A DNA stretch of 64,000 bases from Cryptomeria japonica (lineage: Eukaryota; Streptophyta; Pinopsida; Cupressales; Cupressaceae): NCBI RefSeq assembly GCF_030272615.1, contig NC_081406.1, forward strand, positions 245,389,218 to 245,453,217. The letters run 5' to 3'. The notes beneath the pieces are model-generated. The model was not told the DNA's origin, did no database searches, and saw nothing but the letters and a program-made list of their open reading frames with translations. This document shows, one piece after another, positions 35,701-50,700 of this stretch; the stretch's first letter is position 1; the number at the start of each line of letters is the position of its first letter. A program made the position numbers and the translations under genes.

Positions 35701-38700
35701 TCCAATGAAGATTTAGCATGCCAACACCATACATCTACAGAAAAACATTTAGAAACTATAAGAATTAAATAAATAATATAGGAATCAAATTCCTAAATTT
35801 TACTTGTAGTATTGAGCTAAAACTTGAAAAATTATTTTTTAGCTAGTCGTTTTTCTCTCCTTTGAAGTGCTTGAGCTAAAGAAGAGAGCCTCCCCTCCGC
35901 GCCCTTGTAGACCTCAAATGGATAGAGGAAATATAGGAAGTTAATTATTGTGTATGTAGAATGGATGTTTCACGAGAATCAACATTGCCAACTGATAGCC
36001 CGGAAAATTGATTGCATAAAATTTGCAAATTTTGAACTCAAAACATTGATTTTCAGGTTTTACTTGCATCCTCTGTGAACGATCCAAGGTCTAGGGTTTA
36101 GGGTTTATCAAAACTCCTTATATTTAGTGAAGAAGACCCTAGTGATGATATATTTTGCTGTTACTTTTTCCCACTTAATATCGAGGGTACCCTTTCCATG
36201 AGCGGGGCCATCTTATTCCCTAAGCAAAATATTGATCAACTGGTTTGTGAAATAATAATTTCCCTAAGTCAAGCACATAACTTTCCTATTACCGGTCCCC
36301 TTTTAAGATATTTATGCCCGCACTTGTATTTTCCTAAGTCCAAAAGGTCCTAAATACACCAACCGTTTGTTAAAGAAAGGATAGATCCAACGGCTAGCGC
36401 TTCCCCACGATCAAAGATGCGAGGGTTTTAATGACCGCAGCACCGTGAGATTGTGTCGCGTGTTATTAGTGGAAACCAGTAGGGTTAGCAGTGTAACCGG
36501 TCGAAAACATTGTGATAACAGTTTGTAGGCGGTAAAGGTCGATTTACTAACAATCCCATCAATTTGCACGTGCTTAGAATAAATGAAGATGTTTTCTCCC
36601 GAGGTAAAAGGTGCTAGATTTTTAAGTCCTGAAAGAGTTGATGGACAGTACACAAAGCGGTAAAGATTGAACAGATTGAACAGCCCTCGTATTCCCGCAA
36701 TGGAAGTTGCAGGGAGATTACGGACAGCAGCATCACGAGATGATGCCACGTGTCCCGAGCTGATCAGGAAGACTTACGGAGATGTTGTTGACGGAACTTG
36801 GTCGAAGGATGATATGGCACTGTTCAATCAAGATCTTGTGGGTCCACAGATACAGATGGAAAGTCAAAGTGCTAAGTTGGCGAGAAAGGACCGTTACATA
36901 TGCCAAGTTGGATGAGATCTGCGGCTGAGTTTCAAATGAGAAGTTTGGATGGATTTTGGAGGCACCGGTTGTAGTTCACAGGAAAAGGCAGAATGAATGG
37001 GGTTCAGACTTTGTCAATTCAAGATTGATTTGACAATCAAAGATGATAGCTCAGAGATGTGAAAGGATTTGGATAAGCTTCCAGTTCAAGTGTGATGGAT
37101 CACGAGATCTCTGATGAATTTAGAGGTTTGTCTGTTGACAGAGATCCTAAAGCAGGAGATTGTACACTAAAAAAAGGAATAAGATTAGAATAAAATCACT
37201 CGCATCAGATGAACCTTGACAGAAAAATGCAGTAGATGTGATATGCGTGAATACTAGTGTCCATAGCTGGCAAAGTAAATTGAGAATAACAGAGTGATGA
37301 TGTTTAAAGAACAGGCACTACTTGATGAAGTATTGTTCAATTATAAATACAGCAAGGTGGTGACCGAATTGGTGGAAGAGTATGAGGCCTTTTCATTTTC
37401 TAAATGCATTTTTTCTTCCTGCAGAAGAAATGATGTTTAAGCAAGCTTGTAGATGGAGTTGCAATATGCTTTGTGATACCAGATGGATGTTTTTTCTCAT
37501 GTGTGAGTATGTCTATTGCCATAGCGGATGTGAAAGTGGGGAGGATTGCCAGAGGGGGCGTGAAAACCTTTTCTCATGAAGAAAGGCCATGCATGGCACA
37601 ACCTCTTTGTCTACTCAGTGTCTGGGTGGCAGAGGGTTCTGAGAAAGAGCCCGCAGAGGAATCAAAAGGGAACATGTCTGGGTAGGGAGCGGCAACAATC
37701 CATCCATGTAGCTGCATGGAAGTTGTGACCCCTCCCCAACATATTATGTTTCACCTCTAACTTCACTTCCCACTGCCTTTGTTCCTGGGCATGAAGGTTA
37801 AGTTCCTCCTCTAGCGTGAGGGGTGACTTTACCTCTTGCTGGGGTCCTGTTTCCCTTTCTAAGGAAGGGAAATGCTCTAATGGACAAAAAAATGCAACAT
37901 CTCACATTCCATCTGAAGGTGTCAAGGCGACAACGGCATGTCTCAAATGGTTTTGCTCCTACCAAAAATCAGTTGGAAATTTTGGTTCCACCTCATCACG
38001 GGCACCAGAATGCGGATAAGGAGTGATTTGTAACAGAATTGTGTACAGCCTCTAAGGCTCGGTTTTGTTGACATGTGTCTCATGGCCTAAAGCTTGTCGC
38101 TCCCTTGTTTTCTATAGAAGGGAATTCAAGGCCATTAGTTAGGGTCCGAATTTTCTGAGAAAGATCTCTGTAAAAGAGATCTCTTCTGCAGGGTTAGGTC
38201 CAAAATAGTTCTAGAGAGTCATAGGAAGTAACAGGGACTATAATGTTATTTTGCAGAGCAAAAAAGTAATAGAACAGTTGCAGGTTCCCCTTTTTCAAGT
38301 GGGTCATTCTGTATTTGAATTTGTTGTCTATCATTTGATAAAAGATAGCTCATGATATTAAATGCAAATATATTTTCCTAATCTTTACTCTCCTGTGTGC
38401 GATTTATCTTCTTTTAAGAAGATGGGATCAAGGGTTTCATTTGTTTATTGCATTGTTATGATGTATGTATTCTTCTATTCAATGCTTTAGTCCAAGAGGT
38501 TAATTAAAATGCTTGAATGAGATTATAGAGGAAATAAGGCTCGCCATAGGATTTGATAAGCAGTTCAGATGAAGGATTATAAGCAGAGCAATATTGTAAG
38601 GCAGTATTGTTATTAGGCTAGACTCGCCATTAGATGAAATTTTATCAAATTTTCAGTAACATTTTTATGTATTTTGTAGCCCAAATGAATAAGGCACTGG

Positions 38701-41700
38701 TATCCGCTGGCAAATCTTATTAGGTTATCAGTTTCCGGTTTTATCTTCTTTATGATCTCTCAAAACAAGTCTAATAAATATCCAAACAGTCATTTGCTAA
38801 AATTTATGTATTTTCTAAAAGTTGTCTCACCCTCTCTCATACTCCAGTTTAAGGTTGAGAATCACTGAAGGATTTGCCATCCTTGAGCATTCTCCCTTTC
38901 TGTTGAGTCTTATTATGAGATAATTTGCTTTGTTTTCAGTAAGTTCCTGAGTATCTTTGCAGAGAGCAGGATATCTTACTAAAGGGATCACCCTCCCTGG
39001 TTCTGCAAAGCCTAAAGCGTAGGACTTTATGTTCTTGTTATTGTTGGTCCAAGCCTGACAGATATTGATAGTTGGAGGTGGCTCTCCATAGATATTTGGA
39101 TGAAATCAGCTTGGTCTCTGCCCTGTAAGCAGTGTAAACCCGTCGTCCATTTTGGGAACCAACACCAACTTATCTCAATATCTGGCACACCATCTTATCA
39201 ATAAATGAAATAACACCTACCAAGACCTCCTCATCAGCCTAAATGATGTGCCAAATGATTTCACATTTTTGTATTTCCACCACAGTAATACAAAATGGCC
39301 TCTTTGGCCTTATCCATGGCTTCATAGAAGAAACCCATCATCATGTCAACCCCGTCCACCATATGAAGAACCCTAACCAAAGGTTCTATCACCTAAAAAA
39401 TGTAAAAACAAATTTGAAATTATTATAAAATTAACCCCTCAAAAAAATAGCAAATAGATAATTTGGTATAAAGTTTATGTTTGTAGTTGTTCCTTACCTT
39501 GATTAAATCCTCTCCATTTTTTATGAATAAGTCATCAAAAACTATTCTTGCAGTCTTCTCCCCTTCAACTTTTTGGAAAAATGGAGACTCCAACCAAGCA
39601 ATAGACACAAACATTAGCTTGAGATGAGGAATCATAGTAAAAATGTTTTGCAAAATGAGGAAGTGGCTGGCAAATTGTGTCACTCCTAGTTGCACAAGCT
39701 CCTTGTTATTAGTCTGCTTTCTCATCAAAGAAAGGAACCAAGTATAATTATAGATAAATTTGGTAACCTATTTAGCATCTTCAACCACGCTTTTGATCTA
39801 TCCAACCTTCCCAATGTCCTCTAACAGAAAATCCAGGAAATGTGCAGCTCAAGAAGTCTAAGAAATAGTAGGATGCCTCTCCATAATAAGTCTCCCTATG
39901 CCTACATATGTTGTTGCATTGTTTGTGATAAGTTGGACAACATTCTCAATGCCAGCTTCCTAGATCACCCCATCCAATAGAACGCACAAAGTCTCAACAT
40001 TTTTTACTTCATGCAAGGCATTTACAAACTTCAAGAACACCAATGTGCCATTAAAAGCTACTGAAAAGTTAAAGAGAGTCTTATTTCACCCATATATCCA
40101 TCCATTTGATAAGAGGCTACAGCCCTTTTATACCATACTTTCTTTTGATCACCAACCATAAGCCATGTATTTTTAATGGCTTTCTCTAGCAATGGCACAA
40201 TTCTAGTAGACGCTTAAATCCCTTACCAGTAACTATTAATGCATTCACCAACCCTTCTCAATATGGGTTGTTTGCCACATTGAAAGATAAATTATTACAG
40301 TACCAAAAAATTGGTGCTACCATCTTAGCCTCATGGTGTTTTTCCTTATTCCAAGTGGTACCTATTGTGTTGTAAACACGCACACCCCATTGCAAATGGG
40401 GACCCCTCTTTTTTGCCACTTGTTGGCTTAGTTTAGCTTAGTTTTGCTTACCTTGGCAATAATTTTGGTCTCATAGATGTTGGGTGAAGGTAGCAATGTC
40501 TTGTCCACCAAAAGAAAACATTGATTAATCCATGAAGTAAGAATGCAAAGGTTCATCCTAGGAAAAAGTATGATCAAGTCAAGAATGAGTAGGTCAAGTT
40601 AGAAAATCAAAGTTCTGGATATGGAATGAGTGCACAATCCACCATCCAACTTAGGAAAATTACTTGTTTAAGATTAAGAATGTGGAATTTGTCCATAGAA
40701 AGGAATAGAAATCGAGGTCTGGGAAAGAAATGAATGAATGACCTCCAATCAAACCTAAGCAATCCAAGGATCAACCATGGCAAATTCAAGATTTAAAGAG
40801 CGAATGATTTCCAAACCAATATTTGAGAAAATGTAGAGCAAAAAACATGAAAACAGTAATCAATTCACTAAATTTGCTTCACAAAACAAGGAGTTTGAAA
40901 GTTGTTAAAGGAAAGTTGTCCTAGAAAAATTCCAAGGTTGAGACCATAGATGTGTAATGGTGAAAATTAGGGTTTCCACCATTGGATGTAGTAAAACCAC
41001 TAATTTTGCTTAGAGATCATCACATTAGGGAAAGATAGGAATTTGAAAGATCTAAACCTAGTAGATCTAGATTCTAATCAAATTCCAGAGGTGTTGAATG
41101 TGTCCTCTTCTTTCCCTTGAGTGGAATTGATTTATTAAAGATGCTGAAATTAGGGTAAATGTGCTGAAAATTGAAGTAGAAATGCATAAACAGTAAGCAA
41201 CAGTCGTTGGATTGAGCCACGAACCTGGATCTAATCAAAGTAAGCAGATTCGGACATGTTCCCAAAAGGAGCTCCAAAAATGTTGGGACAATGTCGCCCA
41301 CGCCTTGGTCCTCCAAACTTTTCGCACTACAATGGGGGATAGATTTGTCACTATAAATAATGCTTATTCTGGAGACCGCAACACCATACCTATTTCCTAC
41401 ACGAAAAGAAGGGGAAATAGGTTGGGCATAGGGGTTTTCCTAAGTCAAAACCCAATTTAGGAATTAACCTTGAATGAAATGTTGCAAATACTGAAATAAA
41501 TGATGGAAAGATATACCTCAGATTTGCAATGACTGATAATGATGCTTTGCTTCTTGAATGTAACCACATATGTTGTATGAAATGGTATGAACATGACAAA
41601 ACCTTAATCACACACACATACTTGCATATAAATGATGTAATGTTGCTCCATAATGGATAAATGAAGAATATGTAGTCTTGAAGACCTTTGGAAATGCTTG

Positions 41701-44700
41701 ATAATGAATGCTTCAATGCTGGAATAATAGATTGCTTGAATGGGCGCCTTATGATTCTCTTGTTATCCTCTGTTGTCTTCTGTGTTTTTTAAATGAGAGG
41801 TATGGACCTCCTTATATTCTTGCCCGTCGAAAAACACCTTAATTTTCGACATAGGCCAACATGGAGATCACAATCTTGATAGCTCATTGTGACCGTCGAG
41901 AGGGGCCAACTTAGGGTCTTATTTGAGAGGACCAAGGCGCCACGCCCTAGTCCCAATGAGGACCATGGCACCATGCCCTAGACCTACCCCATTTTAGGGC
42001 CAGAATCGAGGGACCATGTGATGTGTAAAGTGAAAATTAGGCTAGATTTGAATGGTGTGAGCAGAATTAGGTCTGAGTCTGGCTTAGGACATGAACGCTA
42101 AGATGAGGGCCCAAATGTGGACCAAATTGTAAGGGAGTACAATTTAGGACGCTACAAGATGAAAAACTTCGCGAGCCCTAGTTGATCGCGAGTCACTCGC
42201 AAATAAACTTGGCAAAGAGTTTTGTAAACCATGCAGCAAGAAAAACCCTAAAAAATAACCAAAAATCATAGACTCGCGTAAAAAATCAACGCTAAAAAAG
42301 TAATAAAGTTTTTAGTTGTCAAAAACCTAATTTTTATTTCATGTTGTGTCTTTTGCAAGCCGCGATGGGAAAAGTATTTGCGACACCGCCGACGCAAATA
42401 GGGTATGAAAACAGGAACAAAAACCAAACGCACAAAGTCTTCAACTTTTAATCAATTTCCACTATAAAATTTGGTTTGTTTCCAATTTGCATCAACGCTT
42501 TAGGATTTGTATCACATATTATTTGCTACATCTTTAACAAAAATACACAGTTTATGGGCTCATCGTTTTGTCATTGTGTACATTTCAGATTTGTATATGT
42601 TATTGTAGGCAATATCAACAAGTTTTATGCACAGAAACATTGCCCAGAAACACTGCAATATCAACTACAATTATACAACAATCTATATTCTTTTTAATAA
42701 TAGTTATAGAACAATGTAATTTTTTTTTTAATAAATTGTTGTATTACATTAATATATAAAGAAAGATCTATTAAAAAGAATAAAGATTAAATTAAAAGAA
42801 AAATTTATATAGAAAATATGTAGATCAAATTAAATATATATGTTGTAGAAATATTAAAATTAAGATAATCCTGATTCATAATAATGCAGCATTTAGAAAT
42901 GTAAGGAAATTAGTAATATAGGTAGGAATTGTTTAAACTTTTTACAATTGCTTGATATATAAAAAGGTAAAATAAAAAATAATCTTTGCTAAGAATGCTG
43001 AACAAAAGGGAATAGCTATTTGTATAAACCAGATTCGTTGTTAATGTGAAAAAACACTCCAACAGGGAGTCAAAGTCAATTGACTTTAACCAAGGGCTAT
43101 GACACTTTCAGAAATCAACATGTTATCAAAGTCAATTGGCTATAGCCAGAGCACTATAACAAGTCAGTATTGAAATAAAGTTAACCAACGATTGGTGGGA
43201 AATGACCCTAAGCCAAATTTCAGCAGGCTATTGTCTCTGACAAGTAACATAAACAATCAAGAAATACAGCAGTTTGTGTTGCAATACAGTTCCTCTAGAT
43301 ATGCATAGAAAATTGTGACGGCATATCTTCTCCTACAACCAATGTACAACATTAATCAATCAGCAGCCAAAGCAAGGATATCTCTACATTCTTGAATCAA
43401 ATTTACTTGTGACCAGCAACAATAGAAATCTGACAATCCATAAACCATTGACCGTCAAGCTATAGAAACAAGGTGGTGATGATTGCCAATAAGCAGTAAT
43501 CATCACAAACCTTGTATAATTGCTAAGGTTGCTATTGGTAAACACAAGTGGTAATCATCAGTTAAAGTTTAAACTTTAGGGAGGTAAAGATCTGCAATTT
43601 ATTAGAGTTCTATGCCTTCAGATTTATCATCATCATATGTAATTAAACATGTCGACATTTGACTAACTAGACTATTAACCAAATCAAAATGTTTTCATCT
43701 ACTCCTTAATGATCCGAATAAATACTATTAGAAGTTTAGAAGTTAGAACCAATTAAGATAAAGTAAGAGTTTTGATACTATTTTTGTTTTTATTCGTTAA
43801 CATGTACCATTTTTTATGTTCTCTAAATGTTGTCTCTCTCTTTTGCTAGGTTCTTTTCCTATTTTTTTGAAAGAAAATGGCTTCTATAGGTAGAGGTGGT
43901 GGGTCTAGTGGCAGAAAGAGAGACCCTTGTTGGAAACATGGGATACCGGATCAAAAACGAGATGCCATTTGTATCCATTGCACTAAGCTTATGAAAGGTG
44001 GCATTAATAGGCTCAAATATCACCTTGCAAAGATCGAATGTCGAGATATCAAACCATGTAAAAAAGTCCTAAAGAGGCTACGAGGGATGCAATAGCAACA
44101 CTTGAAGTATATGATCAAAGGAAGCAACAAAAAAGAGAACAGCAAATGCAATGGCAGCCCCAAAGGCAGATTTGAGTTCTATAGGGTCACATGCAGATGT
44201 GGGGGCATCTAGTTCTTCCCTTGGGCCACGAATATGAGGATCAGGAAGTGTGGGCAGCTATATGGAAAACTACTTTGTTCCACATAACACTCCTGGTGCA
44301 CAACCTGGATTGCAAGGCACTGCGTGGAATAAAGAGGCTCACCATCAGGCAAAGTTAGCGTGTGCTAGGTTTTGGATCTACAAAAATATTCCGATCAATG
44401 TTGTTTCTAGTCCATATTAGGAGAAATTGGTCACTGCATTGACCGTGGCAAGTAAGAGGTTCAAGTCCGCAAGTCGTTACAAGATGAGTGGGCCGTTATT
44501 GAGAGATGAGGTCCAAAACATTCATCAATTAGTGGAAGAGAAAAGGAGTATTTGGGAAAAGAATGCCTGCACCATTTTACCTGATGGGTGGATGAATGGT
44601 AGGAATAGGACACTCATCAATTTTCTAGTTGCTTCAAGAGGACAGTTAGTATTTTTAGAATCAATTGATGTCTCTAATGAAGTGAAGAATGCAAAGACCT

Positions 44701-47700
44701 TGTGCAACATGTTGGATGAGATGGTGATGGAAGTGGGAGTGCGGAATGTCATCTAGGTTGTGAGTGATAATGCAGCTCCATATGTGGCAGCCAGCAAACT
44801 TCTAATGGCTAGGCATCCAACATTATTTTGGAGCCCTTGTGCTGCCCATTGTCTTGACTTGCTCCTTGAAGACATAGGGAAACTAAGTTGGGTGAAGAAA
44901 GAGGTTGAAGATGGAAGGAATATCACAAAATACATCTACAATCACACATGGGTCCTGAATCTTATGAGAGAGCACACTGATGGTAAGGATCTCGTGTGAT
45001 CGGGGGTCACACGCTTTGCTACCAATTTCCTCACCTTGCAGAACATACTAGCTACATTGCCCAACCGTAAGCAGATGTTTGTGAGTGAAAGATGGTTGGA
45101 CAGTCCTTATGCTAGGAAGCCTAACACAAAGAAGGTTGTGATTGCCAATTGTATTCTAGTTTTGCCAAGATGGTGGAGGAGATCATCAATGTAACTTTTG
45201 AAACTTTAATTGATGATTTATTATTTAATTTTCTAATATTACAATCTGCTGATTTTGTTAAATTTTTTATATCTAGGTGTCGAAACTGTCGGTGAGGGTG
45301 CTATGAATGGTGGATGGGGATCATAACCCCATGGTGTATCTATACGAGGCCATGGATAAGGCCAAAGAGGCGATTCAGCACTTGTATGGATCAAACAAGA
45401 CCAAATATGAACCCATATGGCACATAATTGATCAAAGGTGGAACCAACAACTCCATCAACATATTCATGATGTTGCCTACTACTTGAATCCCAAGTTTTC
45501 CTACTCCCCGAGTTTCAGAGCAGATGCAGAGGTTAAAGTTGGCCTCAACACATGCATTCGAAGGTTAGTTGATGATAAGCACCTTCAAGACCTAATAATT
45601 GATGAGTTGCAAAGCTATAAGAAGGCCATAGGGCCATTGTTTTCTTCACCTAATTGCATGCATAGGAGAGACACCCTACAACCAAGTAAAAAAACATATG
45701 TTTAATTTATTTTACCATTTATTTCACTTTTTAAGATTATTAAATATTTACAAGTTATAAATGACATTTTTTATCCTTGCAGATTTGTGGTGGAAAGATT
45801 ATGGTGTCACAACGCCTAATCTTCAAAACATTGCCATCCGCATATTATCGCAGCCTTGTAGTGCTTCTGGTTGTGAGCGCAACTGGAGTGTTTTTAGGCC
45901 ATTCCCACAAAAAAAAAAACGCAATAGGTTGACTCAACAATGCTTGAATGATCTTGTCTATGTGTGGTACAACCTTCGATTGCATGAAAAGAAGGTGCAA
46001 GAGCAAGATTCACATGAAGCACTTGACTTGGATGGCATTGATCCATATTCAACAGATTGGGTTGCTGCTCCTGATGATGTTGATGTTGATTTGGATCCAT
46101 TCCTTACTAATGAGCAGCTAAGTGAGTCGGAGAGGGCAAGAGAGGAATGGGATGTGGAAGTGGCAGCACATGAGGAGGAACGCGAGGTTGGTAATGCAAC
46201 AAAGGCACCTATCACTATGGTCGAGGCACCTATTGAGGATGTTGCAACTACTTCAGCAACACCCACCCAACGGCAGCAATCTTTTTTAAGCTTTAGTCGT
46301 ATACGCAATATATGATTTCTCATTTTCAATGATACCAAAACTTGAAATGTATTAAGAATTTCAGAGCTTGTAGTTATTTTGTGGTCTATGTCACTATGAT
46401 ACATTGATATGTATTGAACTCAATTTTGTTCACATGTTGCACTTGTTTTTTGGTCTATGCTATGTATTTAACTCAAACTTTGGTCTATATATCATGGAAA
46501 TCAGTATATGTTCTACAAATTTGGTGTAAATGTGTGTTTTTTAAGAATATTTTTAAAAAAATGTATTTTCAAATGTTCGATAAAGTTGCCAAGTGTTTCC
46601 CTGAATTTTTGCGATTCCCGAGTTTTTTTAAAAAATTGGGCTTGCCGAGTCATTGTCAAGTCCGAGTTTTTCAACTATGGTTGAGACAATGAAAATCCAA
46701 GGAATCCAAGGCTAAGTCAAAGAAAAATCCACATCCAAAGAGGATTTCCACTTAGAAATCTAGGACTAAGGCCAATTTTCACTTGAAAAAAACCTTGTCT
46801 ACCTTTGAAATTCGCACTTGGAAATCCATGGACATGTTGGTATTATTTTTTATGATCAGATTTGCAATACACGAAAACAGAAAAATACAACACATGAACA
46901 AAATAGAACACACCACATATCTTGGAAAAACCCTCCTTCTCGAGGGAGAAAAACCCAGCCAAGAATATATCTCTTATATTAAATTGATTGATCAAAATGA
47001 AATGATCATCACCTTCTATATATACAAAAGTAAGGTGCCTTTTCTCAAGCAAGGTGACTCTTCACAAGAGTCAGCCTCATTCAAGAACCAAGGTGACTTT
47101 TCATCTTGGGTCAGCCCTTATAAATATAAAATAATAATTTGCAGGAGGCCGACTTGCCTCTAGGAATACCTCCTGCAGCTATAAAACACTAACAGTTGGA
47201 ATCCTGCCAAGGAGTCCTTGCACACCCTTGATTCCCACTCAAGAATCCATGCTTAAGTTGAATTTATGCCAAGGAAAAGAGGAGAATGTATTGACAAAAT
47301 TAGATGAAATAAGGGAATACAATGGAAGGCCAACTTGGCATGAGGAGGAAGCAATTTGCAATGTTTAAGTTGAAAAAACAAACAAAAAGTGCACACCTGG
47401 CCGAGCCCATTTTGCCAAGGATAAGTTGCTGCATGGAGTGCCCATAAAAGATGAAATCACAAGAGTCATTCTTGCAATACAATTCAAATCAGTTCACAGC
47501 AGAGAAAGAGAGAATTCTCTAACAGATAAGTGTGATTTTCTACAAGGAAAAACAGGATTTTAAGTCAAGTATTGAAGGGAAAAAGAGACAAGTGCTTGAT
47601 GTTTTAAAGAACCAAGATAAGAAGGAACAAATTCAACAACAGGAAGGAGGTTATTTGTGAAGGAAAAACAAGTTATTCATATGCAGATCTGAGCAATTTC

Positions 47701-50700
47701 CATCACCATATTTGAACATTTTTCAGATTTGGAAGATCATTTCTAGAGAATTTCCAAGTTATTTCCAGACTATTAGAGGTAAAACCAGAAGGTCTTAAGG
47801 TTCATTTTTTCTGAAAAAATTTAAGAAAGAGGTGAAAACAAGGGTCTGTGAAGAATTTTGTGAAGCATTCCTGATAATATTGTACAAATCCAAATGAGTT
47901 TGTTCCTTTTAGATACAATTTGTTTCACAATTTGTCTTTGAACAATGATTATCATGAAAATTATTTTAAGTTCTTCAATTGAATTAGGAATTCAAGAATA
48001 TGAACTTCCATTTCCTTATCACAATCTTCTTGCATTTCACTTAAAATTTCTCAGATTTGACTTAGGATCCATTCACAATTATGATTCAAGGTATTTTTCT
48101 CTTTTCAGATGATGCAAGGAATGATTGCATGGAATGAGGACAAATCAAGGAGAAGAACTCAACAACGCAAGGGAAGATAAGGTCAAGGATCTCCAAGGAG
48201 GAGGATGGCAAAGATGAAGATGGAAGTGCGTAATGAATCCTAAAGAAAGCATTTTGAAGTTTCAGAAGAGTTGATCGAAGTTAGAAACTCATCCGGTGGA
48301 GATATAAAAATGGTATTATATCTGATAAAGATGATGCAATTTGGGAATATGAACCATCATGATCAGTCAAAAAATTAAATGATGTTGAGTATCAAAAGAT
48401 ATTGCTGGAGATGCAAAGACTTCTTTATGATGACATAGGAGTGGACTTGAAACAAAGAGCTACGTGAAGAAAGGAAACTTTGCAAAACATGCAAGTTGAG
48501 ACACCTAGTCACCTCCACCAATCAAATAATCCAAGGTCAACATCTCCAGATTCATCAAACCTAACTCATCCAAAGAGGAGGAGATGGATGTGTATGAGGC
48601 ATTAAATAAGACATTACAACCTGTTTTCTTATTGGTCCTTTCTTTAAAAGGATATGCATTCAAAGACTTCCAATTTTCTCATTGGTTGGGATTAAATGTA
48701 TGAGGTGTTAGTTATAATTAACCCTACTTTAAGTTTTATTGTTTAATCTTGGCCATTGATTTAGAATCAATTTGGGCTCTTGGCTTGTAATTGAGAAGTT
48801 TATACAAGGCTTGCTTTTGTCATTTGTAAAGGAGGAGATCATAAATTATTGTCGAGACTATGCTGGAATAAATACATAATTTTCATTGAAGATATGGTGA
48901 ACATTTGTATGAGGTTTCAACATTTTGCATGGTTTCTACTTCTCAACATTTAGTTGAAGTTCATTGATTTTAATGGAGAAATGTGAAGATAACTGATAGA
49001 TTCCTTGGATCATACCATTTGTAATTTGTTGATTGCAAATTACTTTGCATGGTTAGTTTGAACCTTATTTTGATAATAGTTTGATTGTGGATGTTCATTT
49101 GGATTGCGCCAGCATTGGGTATTTGGATGGATGCTTACAATATGAAAACCTTTCACTACCTTTGTGTAAATGTTATTGCAATTTCCAATTTAATGAACAA
49201 GTTATATGCTCGATGGTGTATTTAAGATTTTGGTATTATTACTATGACAATAATATTATCGTCTTTCTTTTCTGCAGGTATGGAGGATGAACAGGTATCG
49301 ATTTCAATGTCATCCCTTTTCTTTTGAATGATGTATATATAGAAAGGCAGTCACGATCAAGTGGCACCTTGATCGGACATGTCTTTTAGACATGTCCAAC
49401 CAAGATGTCACTTGGTCGTGATTGTCTACCGATTCACTCGGTGTTTATGCTAACTAATCGGTGCCAATGTAAATGATAACAGATCGATATAAACACACCC
49501 GATAATGAATCGGTGTCAAAGCAAATGATAACAGATCGATATAAACACACCCGATAATGAATCGGTGTCAAAGCAAATGAGCCCAATAACAAATAGCATT
49601 ATATATGCTATCGGGTTAATACCCCGATAGTATATAAATGCCGATTCATAAATGAATCAACAATAATATGCTATAACCCGATAGCATTTAGATCAACGCT
49701 TAACTATGTCAAGCAGGTCGTCGATCTAATCCATCTTTATCCAATATCAATATCATAATCAAGATCAATGTTACAGTCTGATAAACATATTCAGTTCGAA
49801 AAGCATAAATCAGATAATCTAATAGCATAGATGAGTAAACCAAAACAGAATAGAGGAGATTAACGAGTTAGGAAAGTCTTATCTTGCAGAAGCTACTAAT
49901 GCATTAACACTCCCTCTTAGCTTTGGAAGATAGATAAAGTAACCTGCATCACATTTCTTTTTCCATAATGTCAGTCTCCAAGAATATATATCATCTATAC
50001 ATATGATATGAAGTATCATCAGGACATAATATACAAATATAAAACATCACTCATAGAGTATCACCTAACCATGTGATATAAAAGATTCATTTCATTATGA
50101 CAAGATATCACCTAAACACGTGATATCAGTATTGCCTAAACACGCAATACTGAGGATAAACATATGAGGATGGTTAGATTCTCATCTTATCCTGGTTGTG
50201 ATATGTGCACAAACATTTTATACAAATGTTTTATCACAAAACCATCATGGCACATCCATGACATACCAGAGATCCAACATGATAAATGGTTTAGAGAATC
50301 ATAAGATCGTCACCTTATGATGTCTACATACAAGTGTTCATAATCTGAGAGATCGTCACCTCTTAGATATGAACACAAGGGGTGAAACCCAGAATGTCTC
50401 ATCATGACAAAAGAAGTTTACACATTAAACATCTTATTTACAAAGCAGATTACCTTTCTATCATACCTAAACCTTTTCTGAAGTGATCAACCTTCACTCT
50501 GGAAAGTGGTTTGGTCAGAATATCTGCAGTCTGATCTCTTGTACTAACATATTCCAATTTGATCACATTTTTGTCTACCATGTCTCGTACATAATGATAT
50601 GGAATCTCAATATGCTTAGATTTGTCATGAAATATTGGATTTATTGAAATATTTATGCAGCTCTGGTTGTCACAGTGGATGACAGTGGGTTTCATGGGTT

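Larger units (their letters stand above)
43877..46315 (+). pseudogene. hAT transposase gene with at least two introns, inactivated
   Basis: The start MASIGRGGGSSGRKRDPCWK leads into a BED zinc finger (CWKHGIP...CIHCTKLMKGGINRLKYHLAKI). After frameshifts the DUF659 domain follows (44427-44999: GWMNGRNRTLINFLVASRG, VSDNAAPYVAASKLL, CAAHCLDLLLEDIGK), then SGVTRFATNFLTLQNIL, the middle region with LYEAMDKAKEAIQHLYG (45307 on), and the C-terminal hAT dimerisation domain (IRILSQPCSASGCERNWSVF, KKRNRLTQQCLNDLVYVWYN). Candidate introns lie at 45191-45276 and 45686-45782, both GT-AG and keeping family text in register. In-frame stops at 44754 and 44997, an earlier break near 44,060-44,095, and others show it cannot be active as it stands. 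DNA transposase, nuclear. Confidence 0.85.

Noticed and set aside
36411-36915. Overlapping plus and minus frames of 82 and 112 codons
   Set aside because: No recognised domain, no splice context and mutual overlap; not enough to call a gene.
45894-46404. Minus-strand frames over the hAT C-terminus
   Set aside because: Shadows of the hAT dimerisation exon.
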